A stretch of DNA of 64,000 bases from Rhodococcus sp. 06-235-1A (GCF_002258785.1 NZ_NOYI01000013.1:248001-312000); one strand, 5' to 3'. Counted from the stretch's first letter, positions 20,188 through 29,745 are shown. Made by a program: numbers and translations. Notes: generated by a model from the letters alone, not told the origin.

Positions 20188-22233
20188 TCAGGGGTTGGCG
20201 TGGGCGGGCTGGAAGTGTCCGGACGCCTGGGCTTCCTCGGCCCGGATGACGTGCACCACTGCGTTGATGAGGGCAAGGTGAGTGAACGCCTGCGGGAAGT
20301 TGCCGAGGTGACGGCCGGTGCGGTGGTCGATCTCCTCGGCGTAGAGCTTGAGTGGGCTCGCGTAGCCGAGTAGACGTTCGCAGAGGTGCTTCGCACGGGG
20401 CAGTTCGCCGATTTCCACCAGGGCAGAGACCAGCCAGAACGAGCAGATCGTGAACGTTCCTTCCTCGCCGGCCAAGCCGTCGTCGGTGGTGTCGGTTCGG
20501 TAGCGCAGAACCAATCCGTCCTCGGTCAACTCGTCGGCGATGGCGAGCACCGTGGCACGGATTCGCTCGTCGTCGGCCGGTAGGAATCGCAGCAGCGGTG
20601 CCAGCAGCAACGACGCGTCGAGCGACGGGTCGCCGTAGCGCTGGGTCAGCACTCCGCGTGCGTCGGTGCCGTTTTCGAGAATGTCGGCCTTGATCTCGTC
20701 CGCGATCTCGTTCCACTGGTCCGAGTAGTCCTTCTCGCCGTGGATATCGGCGAGCTTGGCACCGCGATCGAGCGCGACCCAACACATGAGCTTCGACGAA
20801 GTGAAGTGCTGCGGTTCGCCGCGCACCTCCCAGATGCCACGGTCCGGTTTGCGCCAATTGGCAATCGCTTCCTCGACCTGTCGTTTGAGCAGCGGCCACA
20901 GGAATTCCGGGACGTGCTCACGCGACTTGACGTGCAGGTACACCGAGTCGAGCATGGTGCCCCAGATGTCGTGCTGCTCTTGGTCGTAGGCCCCGTTGCC
21001 GATGCGCACCGGCCGCGCGCCGTCGTATCCGGACAGGTGCGGTAGCTCGCTCTCGTCGAGGGTCTTCTCGCCGCCGATGCCGTACATCACCTGCAGCGGA
21101 TTGACCTCGCCGTTCGCCGTCGTGGCCACGTCCGACATGAACGCGAAGAAGTCGTTGGCTTCACGGTCCAGTCCGAGCGTGTAGAGGCCCCACAGAGCGA
21201 ACGTCGAATCGCGCACCCAGGTGTAGCGGTAGTCCCAGTTGCGTTCTCCGCCCGGTGTTTCCGGGAGCGACGTGGTCGATGCCGCCAGCAGGGCACCGGT
21301 GGGCGCGTAGGTCAGGCCCTTGAGCGTCAACGCGCTGCGCTGCAGGTATCCCCGCCACGGGTGGTCGGGGAACCGGCCGATGGTGATCCACTGCCGCCAA
21401 CACTCGGAGGTGCGCCACATCTTCTCCGCGGCTTCCTCGAAGGTTTGCGGCGAAGGAAGATCGGACCAGGACAGAGCGACGAACACATTGTCGCCCTCCG
21501 TCATTCGCGTTCGGGCCCGAGCCTCACGGCCCTCGATGCCGATCCGAAGATTGGTGGTCAACTTCAGCGTGGGCTGGTCACCGTCCGCGCTCGCCTCGCA
21601 GGTTGCGGTGGTCTCCTCGTACACCTTGCCGGTGTACTCCCAGTTCGCGGGTGCCCGGTGGTAGTCGAAGGCGGGCTCGCAGCTCATCTCCAATTCGACT
21701 GTGCCGCTCACGCATTTGATGGTGCGCAGCAGTATGTGTTCGGCATCCCAGTCGCTCGGTGCGCGCTTGTGGGTGCGAGAGCGTTGATCTGTGTTGTGCC
21801 ACGGCCCCATGACGAGGGCGTCGCGCACGATCAACCAGCCGGTCTCGGTCTGCCACGTGGTTTCGACGATCAGACCGCCGGGCAGGTAGCGCCGCGCCGC
21901 GGGGACCGACTGGCCGTAGGGGCCGACGCGAAAGTGACCGGCGCTGCGATCGAGAATCGCTCCGAAGATGCTGGGGGAGTCCGGCCGGGGCACGCACATC
22001 CACTCGACGGATCCGTTCCGCGCGATCAGACAGGTGGTCTCGCAGTCCGAGAGGAACGCGTAGTCGTCGATCGGCGGAAAGGCGCTGCGGTAGGACGTCA
22101 GGGTGGACACCGGTGCGTCGGTACTGCCCAATGCTCCCTGAACTTCGATCCCGCCCAACTCTGGGTGCCCAGATCCCATCGCGGGCTCGTCGGCCACCGG
22201 AGGCACGGGCGAAACATCTTCGAATGCCGTCAT
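20188..22233 (-). CDS. glycoside hydrolase family 15 protein, probable trehalase
   Basis: A 681-residue protein with an N-terminal beta-sandwich (DYAFLSDCETTCLIARNGSV) and an (alpha/alpha)6 barrel carrying the GH15 block YRYTWVRDSTFALWGL and GDPSLDASLLLAPLL. The mycobacterial orthologue at this position (Rv2402 type) is reported as a trehalase, which hydrolyses trehalose to glucose; related GH15 enzymes are glucoamylases, so substrate is inferred from synteny. It has no signal peptide, consistent with an intracellular role. The ATG at 22233 lacks an obvious ribosome-binding site; a few upstream residues are possible. Confidence 0.82.
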   Translation of the reverse strand: MTAFEDVSPVPPVADEPAMGSGHPELGGIEVQGALGSTDAPVSTLTSYRSAFPPIDDYAFLSDCETTCLIARNGSVEWMCVPRPDSPSIFGAILDRSAGHFRVGPYGQSVPAARRYLPGGLIVETTWQTETGWLIVRDALVMGPWHNTDQRSRTHKRAPSDWDAEHILLRTIKCVSGTVELEMSCEPAFDYHRAPANWEYTGKVYEETTATCEASADGDQPTLKLTTNLRIGIEGREARARTRMTEGDNVFVALSWSDLPSPQTFEEAAEKMWRTSECWRQWITIGRFPDHPWRGYLQRSALTLKGLTYAPTGALLAASTTSLPETPGGERNWDYRYTWVRDSTFALWGLYTLGLDREANDFFAFMSDVATTANGEVNPLQVMYGIGGEKTLDESELPHLSGYDGARPVRIGNGAYDQEQHDIWGTMLDSVYLHVKSREHVPEFLWPLLKRQVEEAIANWRKPDRGIWEVRGEPQHFTSSKLMCWVALDRGAKLADIHGEKDYSDQWNEIADEIKADILENGTDARGVLTQRYGDPSLDASLLLAPLLRFLPADDERIRATVLAIADELTEDGLVLRYRTDTTDDGLAGEEGTFTICSFWLVSALVEIGELPRAKHLCERLLGYASPLKLYAEEIDHRTGRHLGNFPQAFTHLALINAVVHVIRAEEAQASGHFQPAHANP

Positions 22234-22326
22234 GGCGTAATCATCGACGTAACGGTGGCAGTCGTCCACTGCTGGTCGTCGATCGGCGTGGCGTGGGCAC
22301 CGGACGCGCTGGTTTAAGCTGCGAGG

Positions 22327-22560
22327 GTGGAACCGGTTGCGCGATGGTGGGACGGCGTCGAACTGTGGGTGACGGGCCTGCCGTTCGTACCGCAGGCGAT
22401 CGTCGTGCTGCTGGTCATCGTGCCGACGGCGTTCCTGCTGGCACGGGTGTTCGATCGCCTCCTCGCGGTGGTCCTGCGCCTGCTCGGTCGCGACGCCCGC
22501 GCTGCTCGCGAGGCGGAGTCGACGGCTGCCGCCTCCACCACGACGAAGGATGGACAGTAA
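22327..22560 (+). CDS. small single-pass membrane protein
   Basis: A 77-residue protein with one membrane segment at about residues 20-45 (PQAIVVLLVIVPTAFLLARVF) and a charged, alanine-rich cytoplasmic tail. It sits where M. tuberculosis has Rv2401A, also a small membrane protein. GTG start; the TAA stop shares its last base with the ATG of an even smaller membrane peptide. I do not recognise a function. Confidence 0.65.
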   Translation: MEPVARWWDGVELWVTGLPFVPQAIVVLLVIVPTAFLLARVFDRLLAVVLRLLGRDARAAREAESTAAASTTTKDGQ

Positions 22561-22637
22561 TGCCACGGTCTCGGGTCACGCTGGCGCTCATCGCGCTGCT
22601 GGTACTGGTTGTCATCGCCTGGCTGCTCACTCGGTAG
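22560..22637 (+). CDS. 25-residue membrane microprotein
   Basis: ATG at 22560 overlaps the preceding stop (TAATG). The peptide is MPRSRVTLALIALLVLVVIA followed by WLLTR: a basic start, a hydrophobic run of about 15 residues, and an arginine at the end, exactly enough for one membrane helix. The overlap and the clean amphipathic layout suggest it is translated with the gene before it. It is too short to assign to a family by eye. Confidence 0.5.
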   Translation: MPRSRVTLALIALLVLVVIAWLLTR

Positions 22638-22659
22638 GGCCTCGTCGCCACGGCTCGGC

Positions 22660-22676
22660 CGACGGCTGCGCCGTCG
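22660..22676 (+). terminator. possible terminator hairpin
   Basis: A perfect 7-base stem with a 3-base loop lies 22 bases after the microprotein stop and before the promoter of the sulfate leader. No T run follows, so it may be only part of a termination signal. Confidence 0.4.
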
Positions 22677-22723
22677 AGTCACCGGGCGCGTCCGCTGAAT
22701 TAGAGTCCGTCCGAAACCTCTGC

Positions 22724-22729
22724 TAGATT
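22724..22729 (+). promoter_or_regulatory. -10 box of the sulfate transport operon
   Basis: TAGATT ends 7 bases before the GTG of the cysteine leader ORF, so the transcript would begin at that codon and the leader would be leaderless. I see no strong -35 box. Confidence 0.55.
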
Positions 22730-22736
22730 TCTGACC

Positions 22737-22826
22737 GTGTCTTCTGCCGCCGAGTACCGCGTCCGCCATCAGTTGGCGTTGATTGCTGTCGGCATGTTGG
22801 CAGTCGCCGATATCGACTGTTGTTGA
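22737..22826 (+). CDS. cysteine-ending leader peptide upstream of the sulfate importer
   Basis: A 29-codon ORF reading VSSAAEYRVR, then HQLALIAVGMLAVADIDCC, followed by stop. Two adjacent cysteine codons are the last before the stop. It starts 7 bases after a -10 box. In mycobacteria, leaderless short ORFs with terminal cysteine runs act as cysteine-responsive attenuators of the genes behind them. The position ahead of subI-cysTWA fits that model: ribosome stalling at Cys codons during cysteine shortage would raise importer expression. The 204 bases between it and subI hold competing hairpins. Confidence 0.72.
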   Translation: MSSAAEYRVRHQLALIAVGMLAVADIDCC

Positions 22827-22892
22827 TTCTTTCCTCAGTCGAATCGATTCCTCGGGTCGCCTAGGTCCTATCGTGCTGTGCGCCTGCTCGGG

Positions 22893-22923
22893 GCCCAGCT
22901 CTCCCCGGCCCTGGGCTGGGGAG
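22893..22923 (+). promoter_or_regulatory. competing hairpins between the leader peptide and subI
   Basis: Two stems cannot form together: 22893-22898 pairs with 22911-22916, while 22901-22906 pairs with 22918-22923. A third option pairs 22894-22899 with 22915-22920. Alternative structures of this kind are expected in an attenuator. There is no clear U run, so the switch could act on translation or Rho. This is a by-eye fold only. Confidence 0.4.
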
Positions 22924-23030
22924 GATCTCTTGAATCTTCGTTGCGGGTTTCGGTCTCGCCTCGGTTCGACTGTCCTCCTGTCCGTTCTTCCCAGTCTCTT
23001 CTTCGTCACATCACGAAAGGCCACTCCACA

Positions 23031-24053
23031 ATGAGGCATAGTTCTCGTTACCTCCTGACCACGTTCGCGGCTGTGGGAACTCTGCTACTGACCGCCTGCG
23101 GTGGCGGCTCGAGCGATGCTGTCGGTGGCGGATCGGACACCGCCAGCGGTCCTGCCTTGACTCTCGTGGGATACGCCGTCCCCAAGAACGGTTGGGACGC
23201 AATCGGTCCCGCTTTCGCAGCCACCGAGGACGGCGAGGGGACCGCAATCAACGCCGACTACGGCGCATCGGGCAACCAGTCTCGCAAGGTAGCCGACGGT
23301 GCACCCGCCGACATCGTGAACTTTTCGGTCGAACCCGATGTCACACGACTCGTCAAGGCCGGCAAGGTCGACGAGGACTGGAACCAGAATGCTTACGGCG
23401 GAGTGCCGTTCGGTTCCGTGGTGACGATCGTCGTGCGCGAAGGCAACCCGAAGAACATTCGTACCTGGGACGACCTGATCAAGCCCGACGTACAGGTCAT
23501 CAGTCCCAGTCCGCTCAGCTCCGGCTCGGCCAAGTGGAATCTCCTTGCTCCGTACGCGGCGAAGAGCAACGGCGGCCAGGACAAGCAGGCCGGTCTCGAT
23601 TTCGTTCGTACCCTCGTCTCCGACCATTTCCCGGTTCAGCCCGAATCCGGTCGCGCTGCAACCGAAGCCTTCCTGCAGGGCCAGGGCGATGCGCTGCTCA
23701 GCTACGAGAACGAGGCACTGCTGATCGAGGAACAAGGACAGAAGGTGGAGCACGTCGACGTTCCCGTCACGTTCCGCATCGACAATCCCGTGGCAGTGAT
23801 CAACAGCAGTGCCAACCTCGATCGAGCGAATGCTCTGAACGATTTCATCTACACCGACGAGGGCCAGAAGATCTGGGCCGAGGCAGGCTTCCGACCGACG
23901 AACCCGGACATCGCCTCGGAGTACTCCGACAAGTTCTTCACCCCCGAAAAGCTCTACACCATCGACGATCTCGGTGGCTGGACGCAGGTGGACGCCGACC
24001 TGTTCGGCGACAACGGCGCAATCACGACGATCTATCAGGAAAGTACCCGGTAG
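23031..24053 (+). CDS. subI: sulfate ABC transporter substrate-binding lipoprotein
   Basis: A 340-residue periplasmic-type binding protein. The N-terminus is a lipoprotein signal ending LLLTAC, with Cys23 as the lipidated residue, then a Gly/Ser linker. The mature part matches the sulfate/thiosulfate binding family: YAVPKNGWDAIGPAF, ADIVNFSVEPDVTRLVKAGK, PLSSGSAKWNLLAPYAA. It captures sulfate outside the membrane for CysTWA. It is the first main gene of the operon and lies behind a cysteine leader ORF. Order and content match Rv2400c-Rv2397c. Confidence 0.93.
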   Translation: MRHSSRYLLTTFAAVGTLLLTACGGGSSDAVGGGSDTASGPALTLVGYAVPKNGWDAIGPAFAATEDGEGTAINADYGASGNQSRKVADGAPADIVNFSVEPDVTRLVKAGKVDEDWNQNAYGGVPFGSVVTIVVREGNPKNIRTWDDLIKPDVQVISPSPLSSGSAKWNLLAPYAAKSNGGQDKQAGLDFVRTLVSDHFPVQPESGRAATEAFLQGQGDALLSYENEALLIEEQGQKVEHVDVPVTFRIDNPVAVINSSANLDRANALNDFIYTDEGQKIWAEAGFRPTNPDIASEYSDKFFTPEKLYTIDDLGGWTQVDADLFGDNGAITTIYQESTR

Positions 24054-24059
24054 AGAGCG

Positions 24060-24953
24060 ATGTCATCTTCGAGCACCGAAACCGCAACTGCGGGTTCGAT
24101 CTCCTCGCCCGGTACGAGACCTCGGTTTCGTGCCGGGCGTGAGGGCCGAAAGTTCAGGGGCCCGGGATCCGTGGGGCCGCTCGGTCTCGGAGTCGCCGTG
24201 CTGTGGCTCAGCGTCATCGTGCTGCTTCCGTTGGCGGCGTTGACGGTTCAGTCGTTCGACGGCGGACTCGGTGGGTTCTGGGATGCGATCACCGAAGCGC
24301 GTGCCATCGCCACCTTCAAGGTGACTCTGCTGGTGTCCGTTGCCGCCGCGGTGATCAACCTGTTTCTCGGCACTCTGATCGCGTGGGTCCTGGTGCGTGA
24401 CGAGTTCCCCGGCAAGCGATTCGTCAATGCACTGATCGATCTGCCGTTTGCCCTGCCGACCATTGTGGCGAGCCTGGTGCTGCTGTCGCTGTACGGTCCG
24501 TCGAGTCCCATCGGTGTCGTGTTCAACGCCACCAAGCCCGCTGTCATAGTGGCGCTGTTGTTCGTCACGCTCCCGTTCGTGGTGCGTGCCGTGCAGCCCG
24601 TGCTGATCGAACTCGACAAGGACGTCGAAGAGGCTGCGGCCTCGCTGGGCGCGAACAACTGGACCATCTTTCGGCGCATCGTCCTGCCGGTCCTGCTACC
24701 GGCGGTGCTGTCCGGTGGCGGGCTCGCGTTCGCCCGCGCCATCGGCGAATTCGGGTCGGTGGTATTGATCGGCGGCAACATTCCCAACGACACGCAGGTC
24801 GCTTCGCAGTACATCCGTGAACTCATCGAATACGACCGGCCGATCGATGCAGCCGCAATCTCCGTGGTGCTGTTGGCAATTGCCTTCGCTGTGCTGTTCG
24901 TTCTGCGCATCATCGGTAACAGGTTGGCCAGACGGGAAGAGCAGATCTCGTGA
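24060..24953 (+). CDS. cysT: sulfate ABC transporter permease CysT
   Basis: A 297-residue membrane protein with a 45-residue hydrophilic N-terminus and about six membrane helices. The EAA-type loop that contacts the ATPase is EEAAASLGANNWTIFRRIVL. It pairs with CysW to form the sulfate channel. The ATG is 6 bases after the subI stop, and the stop overlaps the cysW start (GTGA). Confidence 0.92.
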   Translation: MSSSSTETATAGSISSPGTRPRFRAGREGRKFRGPGSVGPLGLGVAVLWLSVIVLLPLAALTVQSFDGGLGGFWDAITEARAIATFKVTLLVSVAAAVINLFLGTLIAWVLVRDEFPGKRFVNALIDLPFALPTIVASLVLLSLYGPSSPIGVVFNATKPAVIVALLFVTLPFVVRAVQPVLIELDKDVEEAAASLGANNWTIFRRIVLPVLLPAVLSGGGLAFARAIGEFGSVVLIGGNIPNDTQVASQYIRELIEYDRPIDAAAISVVLLAIAFAVLFVLRIIGNRLARREEQIS

Positions 24954-25750
24954 AAATCGGTCTCCCGATCAAACTGTCCCTGCGTGCCGTCGCGCTGATC
25001 TATCTCGCCGTGCTCGTGTTGTTCCCACTCGGGGCCATCCTGTACCGCACTTTCGAGGACGGGGTGGTGACGTTCTGGGAGCAGATCACCACTCCCGCCG
25101 CACAGTCCGCGCTGCAACTGTCACTGTTGATCGTGGCCATAGTGGTGCCCATCAACGTCGTGTTCGGAATCGTCACGGCGTTGGCATTGGTGCGCGGCCG
25201 GTTCCGCGGCAAGGGGATACTCGAAGCGATCGTCGACCTGCCGTTTGCGGTGTCGCCGATCATCACCGGTGTCGCTCTGATTCTGCTCTGGGGTGCCAAC
25301 GGGTGGTTCGGAGGCGTCGAAAGTCTCGGCTTCAAAGTGATCTTCGCGCTTCCCGGCATGGTGATAGCGACTATCTTCGTGACGCTGCCGTTCGTCGTAC
25401 GCGAAGTCGAACCGGTTCTGTACGAGATAGGCGAGGAGCAGGAAGAAGCAGCATCGACCCTGGGTGCAAGTTCGTGGCAGACGTTCTGGCGCATCACCCT
25501 TCCGGCGATCCGGTGGGGCCTGACCTACGGCGTTGTACTCACCGTCGCGCGTTCGCTCGGCGAGTTCGGTGCGGTCATCATGGTCTCGACCAACCTGCCC
25601 GGTATCTCGCAAACACTGACTCTGTTGGTCAATTCACGGTATGAGGACTTCAATCAACAGGGCGCGTACGCCGCGTCCACGCTGCTGATGGCGATCGCCG
25701 TCATCGTGCTGTTGCTGATGACGGTTCTCGACAAGAAGAGGACGAAGTAA
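24950..25750 (+). CDS. cysW: sulfate ABC transporter permease CysW
   Basis: A 266-residue membrane protein with about six helices and the coupling loop [20 protein letters not shown], closely parallel to the loop in CysT. It is the second half of the sulfate channel. The GTG overlaps the cysT stop, and the TAA stop overlaps the cysA ATG by one base (TAATG), so all three are translated together. Confidence 0.92.
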   Translation: MKIGLPIKLSLRAVALIYLAVLVLFPLGAILYRTFEDGVVTFWEQITTPAAQSALQLSLLIVAIVVPINVVFGIVTALALVRGRFRGKGILEAIVDLPFAVSPIITGVALILLWGANGWFGGVESLGFKVIFALPGMVIATIFVTLPFVVREVEPVLYEIGEEQEEAASTLGASSWQTFWRITLPAIRWGLTYGVVLTVARSLGEFGAVIMVSTNLPGISQTLTLLVNSRYEDFNQQGAYAASTLLMAIAVIVLLLMTVLDKKRTK

Positions 25751-26799
25751 TGACCGAGAAATCCTCCGAGATCGAGATCTCCGTCGTCGGTGCCAACAAG
25801 CACTACGGCGATTTCGCTGCTCTCGACAACGTCAGCATCGACATTCCCAAGGGATCGTTGACGGCGCTGCTCGGCCCCAGCGGCTCGGGCAAGTCCACTC
25901 TGCTGCGCTCGATCGCCGGCCTCGAGCAACTCGACTCCGGGCGGGTGGTGCTCGCCGGCCAGGACGTGACGTGGGTCAGCCCGCAGCGCCGCGAGATCGG
26001 CTTCGTCTTCCAGCACTACGCGGCGTTCAAGCACCTCACAGTGCGAGACAACGTCGCCTTCGGTCTGCAGATCCGCAAACGGCCGAAGGCCGAGATCGCC
26101 AAGAAGGTCGACGAGCTGCTCGAGATCGTTGGGTTGGCCGGTTTCCAGAGTCGCTATCCGGCTCAGCTCTCCGGTGGACAGCGCCAGCGTATGGCGCTGG
26201 CTCGCGCCCTCGCCGTCGACCCACAGGTGCTCCTGCTCGACGAGCCCTTCGGTGCGCTCGACGCCAAGGTGCGCGCCGATCTACGGACGTGGCTGCGTCG
26301 CCTGCACGACGAGGTGCACGTCACCACGGTTCTGGTGACGCACGATCAGGAGGAGGCGCTCGACGTCGCCGATCGAATCGCGGTGCTCAACAAAGGCCGA
26401 ATCGAGCAGGTCGGCAGCCCAGAAGACCTGTACGACAGGCCCGCCAACAACTTCGTGATGTCGTTCCTGGGTCAGGTGGCCAAGCTGAACGGACTCCTGG
26501 TGCGTCCGCACGACATTCGCGTCGGGCGTGACCCGTCGTTGGCGCAGGCGCAGGCGAGCGGTACTGCCGAGTCGGCCGGTGTGACGCGTGCCGTCGTCGA
26601 GCGCGTGGTGCATCTCGGTTTCGAGGTGAAGGTCGAGCTGAAGAGTGCGGCTACCGGCGAACTGTTCGCCGCCCAGATTACTCGCGGTGACAGTGAGGCA
26701 CTGGGACTGCGCGAGGGTGAGACCGTCTATGTGCGTGCGACGCGGGTACCGACGATTGCCGACGCCACCGACGTGGCGCGTGCCACTGCGGAGTCGTAG
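25750..26799 (+). CDS. cysA: sulfate ABC transporter ATP-binding protein
   Basis: A 349-residue ATPase that powers CysTW. Walker [10 protein letters not shown], the Q-loop region [17 protein letters not shown], signature [15 protein letters not shown] and Walker [13 protein letters not shown] are all present, with a switch histidine in [11 protein letters not shown]. The C-terminal 110 residues form a TOBE-type regulatory domain. Its last 73 bases overlap the end of the convergent chelatase gene on the opposite strand, an unusually long antisense overlap. Confidence 0.94.
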   Translation: MTEKSSEIEISVVGANKHYGDFAALDNVSIDIPKGSLTALLGPSGSGKSTLLRSIAGLEQLDSGRVVLAGQDVTWVSPQRREIGFVFQHYAAFKHLTVRDNVAFGLQIRKRPKAEIAKKVDELLEIVGLAGFQSRYPAQLSGGQRQRMALARALAVDPQVLLLDEPFGALDAKVRADLRTWLRRLHDEVHVTTVLVTHDQEEALDVADRIAVLNKGRIEQVGSPEDLYDRPANNFVMSFLGQVAKLNGLLVRPHDIRVGRDPSLAQAQASGTAESAGVTRAVVERVVHLGFEVKVELKSAATGELFAAQITRGDSEALGLREGETVYVRATRVPTIADATDVARATAES

Positions 26800-27500
26800 C
26801 GACGCGATGCCAGTTCGGCCACGGCCGGGTGTGCTCCGATGACGTCGGCGTGCACTACGTCGGGCCGGTCCGACAGTGCTGCCTCGACCCGGTCGGTGAG
26901 TAAGCCCGGAGCCAGGAACCACGGTGCCACGACGATACGAGTGGCACCCATCGCATGCAGTTGCGCGACCGCATCGGTGGCGGACGGGGAGACCGACGTC
27001 GCGAAACAGGTCACGGCCCCGACCCAGCCCGTCCCTGCGAGCAGTTTCTGCGCGATCACGCGGGTGCGCTGATTCGCCGGTGCTGCCGAGGAGCCGACCG
27101 CAGCCAAGGCGATGCCGACCGTCGAATCGTCCACTGCGACGCCGGTATCGGTGATTCGGTCTCGGACTGCCTCGATGAGGAGGCGGTCATCGCCCAGTAC
27201 ATCGGCCTGCACGATCGACACCTGGGGATGCCGCGTCTGCGCTGCGTCCAACAGCGCGGGCAGGTCGACTCTCGCGTGAAAGGCCTTGCCGAGCAACAAC
27301 GGGACTGCGACGACGCGGGTATGACCAGCGTCTACAAGGGCGTCGACGACCTGCCCGACGCCTGGCTCGGTGAGGTCCAGAAACGCGACGCGAACGTCCA
27401 GATCCGGCCGCCGCCGACGCAGGACGTCGACGGCGCGGTGGATCGCTGCGCTCGAGCGCGAGTCACGGCTGCCGTGGGCGACCGCGATCAGTGCGCTCAC
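26727..27500 (-). CDS. sirohydrochlorin chelatase (CbiX/SirB family)
   Basis: A 257-residue class II chelatase with two related halves; the first begins [13 protein letters not shown] with the metal-binding histidine and [14 protein letters not shown] carries the second. It probably inserts ferrous iron into sirohydrochlorin to make siroheme, the cofactor of SirA. Position matches Rv2393. The GTG overlaps the cysN stop by four bases, making it the last gene of the sirA operon. The C-terminal 23 residues are encoded antisense to cysA. Cobaltochelatase activity is an alternative, but the context favours iron. Confidence 0.87.
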   Translation of the reverse strand: MSALIAVAHGSRDSRSSAAIHRAVDVLRRRRPDLDVRVAFLDLTEPGVGQVVDALVDAGHTRVVAVPLLLGKAFHARVDLPALLDAAQTRHPQVSIVQADVLGDDRLLIEAVRDRITDTGVAVDDSTVGIALAAVGSSAAPANQRTRVIAQKLLAGTGWVGAVTCFATSVSPSATDAVAQLHAMGATRIVVAPWFLAPGLLTDRVEAALSDRPDVVHADVIGAHPAVAELASRRYDSAVARATSVASAIVGTRVART

Positions 27501-28801
27501 GCCGGGACTGCCGACCCCAGCTCGACTGCGGCCAGAGCGTTGCCCACGAGCCCGGCAGCCAACGTGTTGCCGCCGGCCGGATCGATCAGCAGGAAGCTGC
27601 CCGTGTGCCGGTTCACGGCGTAATCGTCGGCCACGATGGGCTCGGCGACCCGGATGGAAATGCGACCGATCTCGTTGAGCTCCAACGACTCCGGGCCTTC
27701 ATGTGCGGTGAGCTCCTGCTCGTCGAAGCGCTCGATCAGCGTCCCGACGATGGCCTGGGTGGTACGGGTGCCGTGCTTGAGCAGCAGACGAGCCCCAGGA
27801 CGAAGCGGCTTCTCGGCAAGCCAGCACACCGTCGCCTCGAAGTCGGCGATCGGCTCGGGTGCGTCCTGCGGTGAGGCGATGGTGTCGCCGCGCGAGACGT
27901 CGACGTCGTCGGCGAGGACGAGGGTGACGCTGCGTCCGGCATGGGCCGTGCGTAGTTCGCCGTCGGCGGTGTCGATGCGCTCGACCGTCGTCCGAGTACC
28001 GGAGGGCAGAATGACGACCTCGTCGCCGACGTCGACGGACCCCGCGGCCACCTGTCCGGCGTATCCGCGATAGTCCGGGAATTCCGCTGTACGCGGCCGG
28101 ATCACGTACTGCACGGGGAAGCGCAGACCGACACGGTGCGGCTCGGCATCGACCGGGACCGACTCGAGGTGCTCGATGAGGGTGGGGCCGTCGTAGTACG
28201 GGGTCTTGTCGGACTTCACCGCGACGTTGTCGCCGTGCAGTGCCGAGACCGGGATTTCGATGACATCGTCACTGGACCAGCCGAGCGAGGAAGTGAGCGA
28301 GTTGAACTCGGCCGAGATCTCGGCGAACACCGTGGCGGGGTCCTCGACCAGATCGATCTTGTTGACCGCGAGAACCAGGCGCGGAACGCCGAGCAGGGCG
28401 AGAACTGCTGCGTGCCTGCGAGTCTGAGTGATCACACCCTTGCGGGCATCGACCAGAAGGATGACGAGCTGAGCCGTCGACGCGCCGGAGACGGTGTTGC
28501 GGGTGTACTGCACGTGACCGGGGGTATCGGCGAGTACGAACGAGCGGTGCGGCGTCGCGAAGTAGCGGTAGGCGACGTCGATGGTGATGCCCTGTTCGCG
28601 CTCGGCGCGCAGGCCGTCGACGAGCAGCGACAGGTCGGGAGTGGACAGTCCCTTGTCCACCGAGGCGCGAGTGACGGCGTCGATCTGGTCTGCCAGAACG
28701 GATTTGGTGTCGTACAGCAGCCGTCCGACGAGAGTGGACTTACCGTCGTCGACGCTGCCCGCGGTGGCGAGGCGAAGGAGCTGAGTTCCTGTGCTGCTCA
28801 T
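27497..28801 (-). CDS. cysN: sulfate adenylyltransferase large subunit (GTPase)
   Basis: A 434-residue elongation-factor-like GTPase that drives APS formation by CysD. Motifs are GSVDDGKS at residues 15-22, ADTPGHVQYTRN and AVNKIDLV, then two beta-barrel domains. It ends without the APS kinase (CysC) domain that is fused in M. tuberculosis CysNC, which fits a pathway that reduces APS directly through CysH. The ATG overlaps the cysD stop (ATGA). Confidence 0.94.
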   Translation of the reverse strand: MSSTGTQLLRLATAGSVDDGKSTLVGRLLYDTKSVLADQIDAVTRASVDKGLSTPDLSLLVDGLRAEREQGITIDVAYRYFATPHRSFVLADTPGHVQYTRNTVSGASTAQLVILLVDARKGVITQTRRHAAVLALLGVPRLVLAVNKIDLVEDPATVFAEISAEFNSLTSSLGWSSDDVIEIPVSALHGDNVAVKSDKTPYYDGPTLIEHLESVPVDAEPHRVGLRFPVQYVIRPRTAEFPDYRGYAGQVAAGSVDVGDEVVILPSGTRTTVERIDTADGELRTAHAGRSVTLVLADDVDVSRGDTIASPQDAPEPIADFEATVCWLAEKPLRPGARLLLKHGTRTTQAIVGTLIERFDEQELTAHEGPESLELNEIGRISIRVAEPIVADDYAVNRHTGSFLLIDPAGGNTLAAGLVGNALAAVELGSAVPA

Positions 28802-29745
28802 CAGAAGTATCCTTCTCGTTTGCGGTCTTCCATGGCAGCCTCGGAGACGCGATCGTCGCCGCGGGTGGCTCCGCGTTCGGTCAATCGTGACGCAGCTACC
28901 TCGGCGAGGATCGCCTGGTTGTCGGCGGCCTCGGACAGCACGGCACCGGTGGTGGATCCGTCGCCGACGGTGCGGTAACGCACCGAGAGGGTCTGCAGCT
29001 CCTCGTTCTCGGCCGGTCCGCCCCAGACTCCGGGGGTCATCCACATGCCGTCGCGCTGGTAGACGGGTCGCTGGTGGGCGTAGTAGATGCTCGCCAGCTC
29101 CACGTCGTCACGGGCGATGTAGCGCCAGATGTCGAGTTCGGTGAAGTTGCTGAGCGGGAATACGCGTACCTGCTCGCCGGGGGAATGCTTGCCGTTGTAC
29201 AGGTTCCACAGTTCGGGGCGCTGCTTCTTGGGCTCCCACTGGCCGAACGCGTTGCGCAGCGAGAAGATTCGCTCCTTGGCACGGGCGCGTTCCTCGTCGC
29301 GTCGGGCACCGCCGAACACGGCGTCGAACCGATTCTCGGAGATCGCGTCGAGGAGGGGCACGGTCTGCAGCGGGTTGCGGATGCCGTCGGGACGTTCGGT
29401 CAGACGCCCGTCGGCGAGGTACTCCTCGACGCTGGCCACGTGCAGGCGCAGGTTGTACTTGGCGACGACGTGATCGCGGAAGTCCAGCACCTCCTGCAGG
29501 TTGTGGCCGGTGTCGACGTGGAGCAGCGCGAACGGCAGGGGAGCGGGCCAGAACGCCTTGATCGCCAGGTGCAGCAGAACGGTCGAGTCCTTACCGCCGG
29601 AGAACAGGATGACGGGGCGCTCGAACTCGCCCGCAACCTCGCGGAAGATGTGGATGGCTTCGGATTCGAGTGCGTCGAGGGTGTCGAATCGATCCGCGTC
29701 GAGATGGGTTCGACCGACGGTGGCCGAGGTGAGATCGAGTGTCAT
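28801..29745 (-). CDS. cysD: sulfate adenylyltransferase small subunit
   Basis: A 314-residue ATP-pyrophosphatase-type enzyme that adenylates sulfate to APS together with CysN. The PP-loop motif SGGKDS is at residues 49-54, followed by HVDTGHNLQEVLDFRD; RRDEERARAKERIFS and the C-terminal RKREGYF are family features. The start overlaps the cysH stop by ATGA, and its stop overlaps cysN in the same way. Confidence 0.95.
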   Translation of the reverse strand: MTLDLTSATVGRTHLDADRFDTLDALESEAIHIFREVAGEFERPVILFSGGKDSTVLLHLAIKAFWPAPLPFALLHVDTGHNLQEVLDFRDHVVAKYNLRLHVASVEEYLADGRLTERPDGIRNPLQTVPLLDAISENRFDAVFGGARRDEERARAKERIFSLRNAFGQWEPKKQRPELWNLYNGKHSPGEQVRVFPLSNFTELDIWRYIARDDVELASIYYAHQRPVYQRDGMWMTPGVWGGPAENEELQTLSVRYRTVGDGSTTGAVLSEAADNQAILAEVAASRLTERGATRGDDRVSEAAMEDRKREGYF

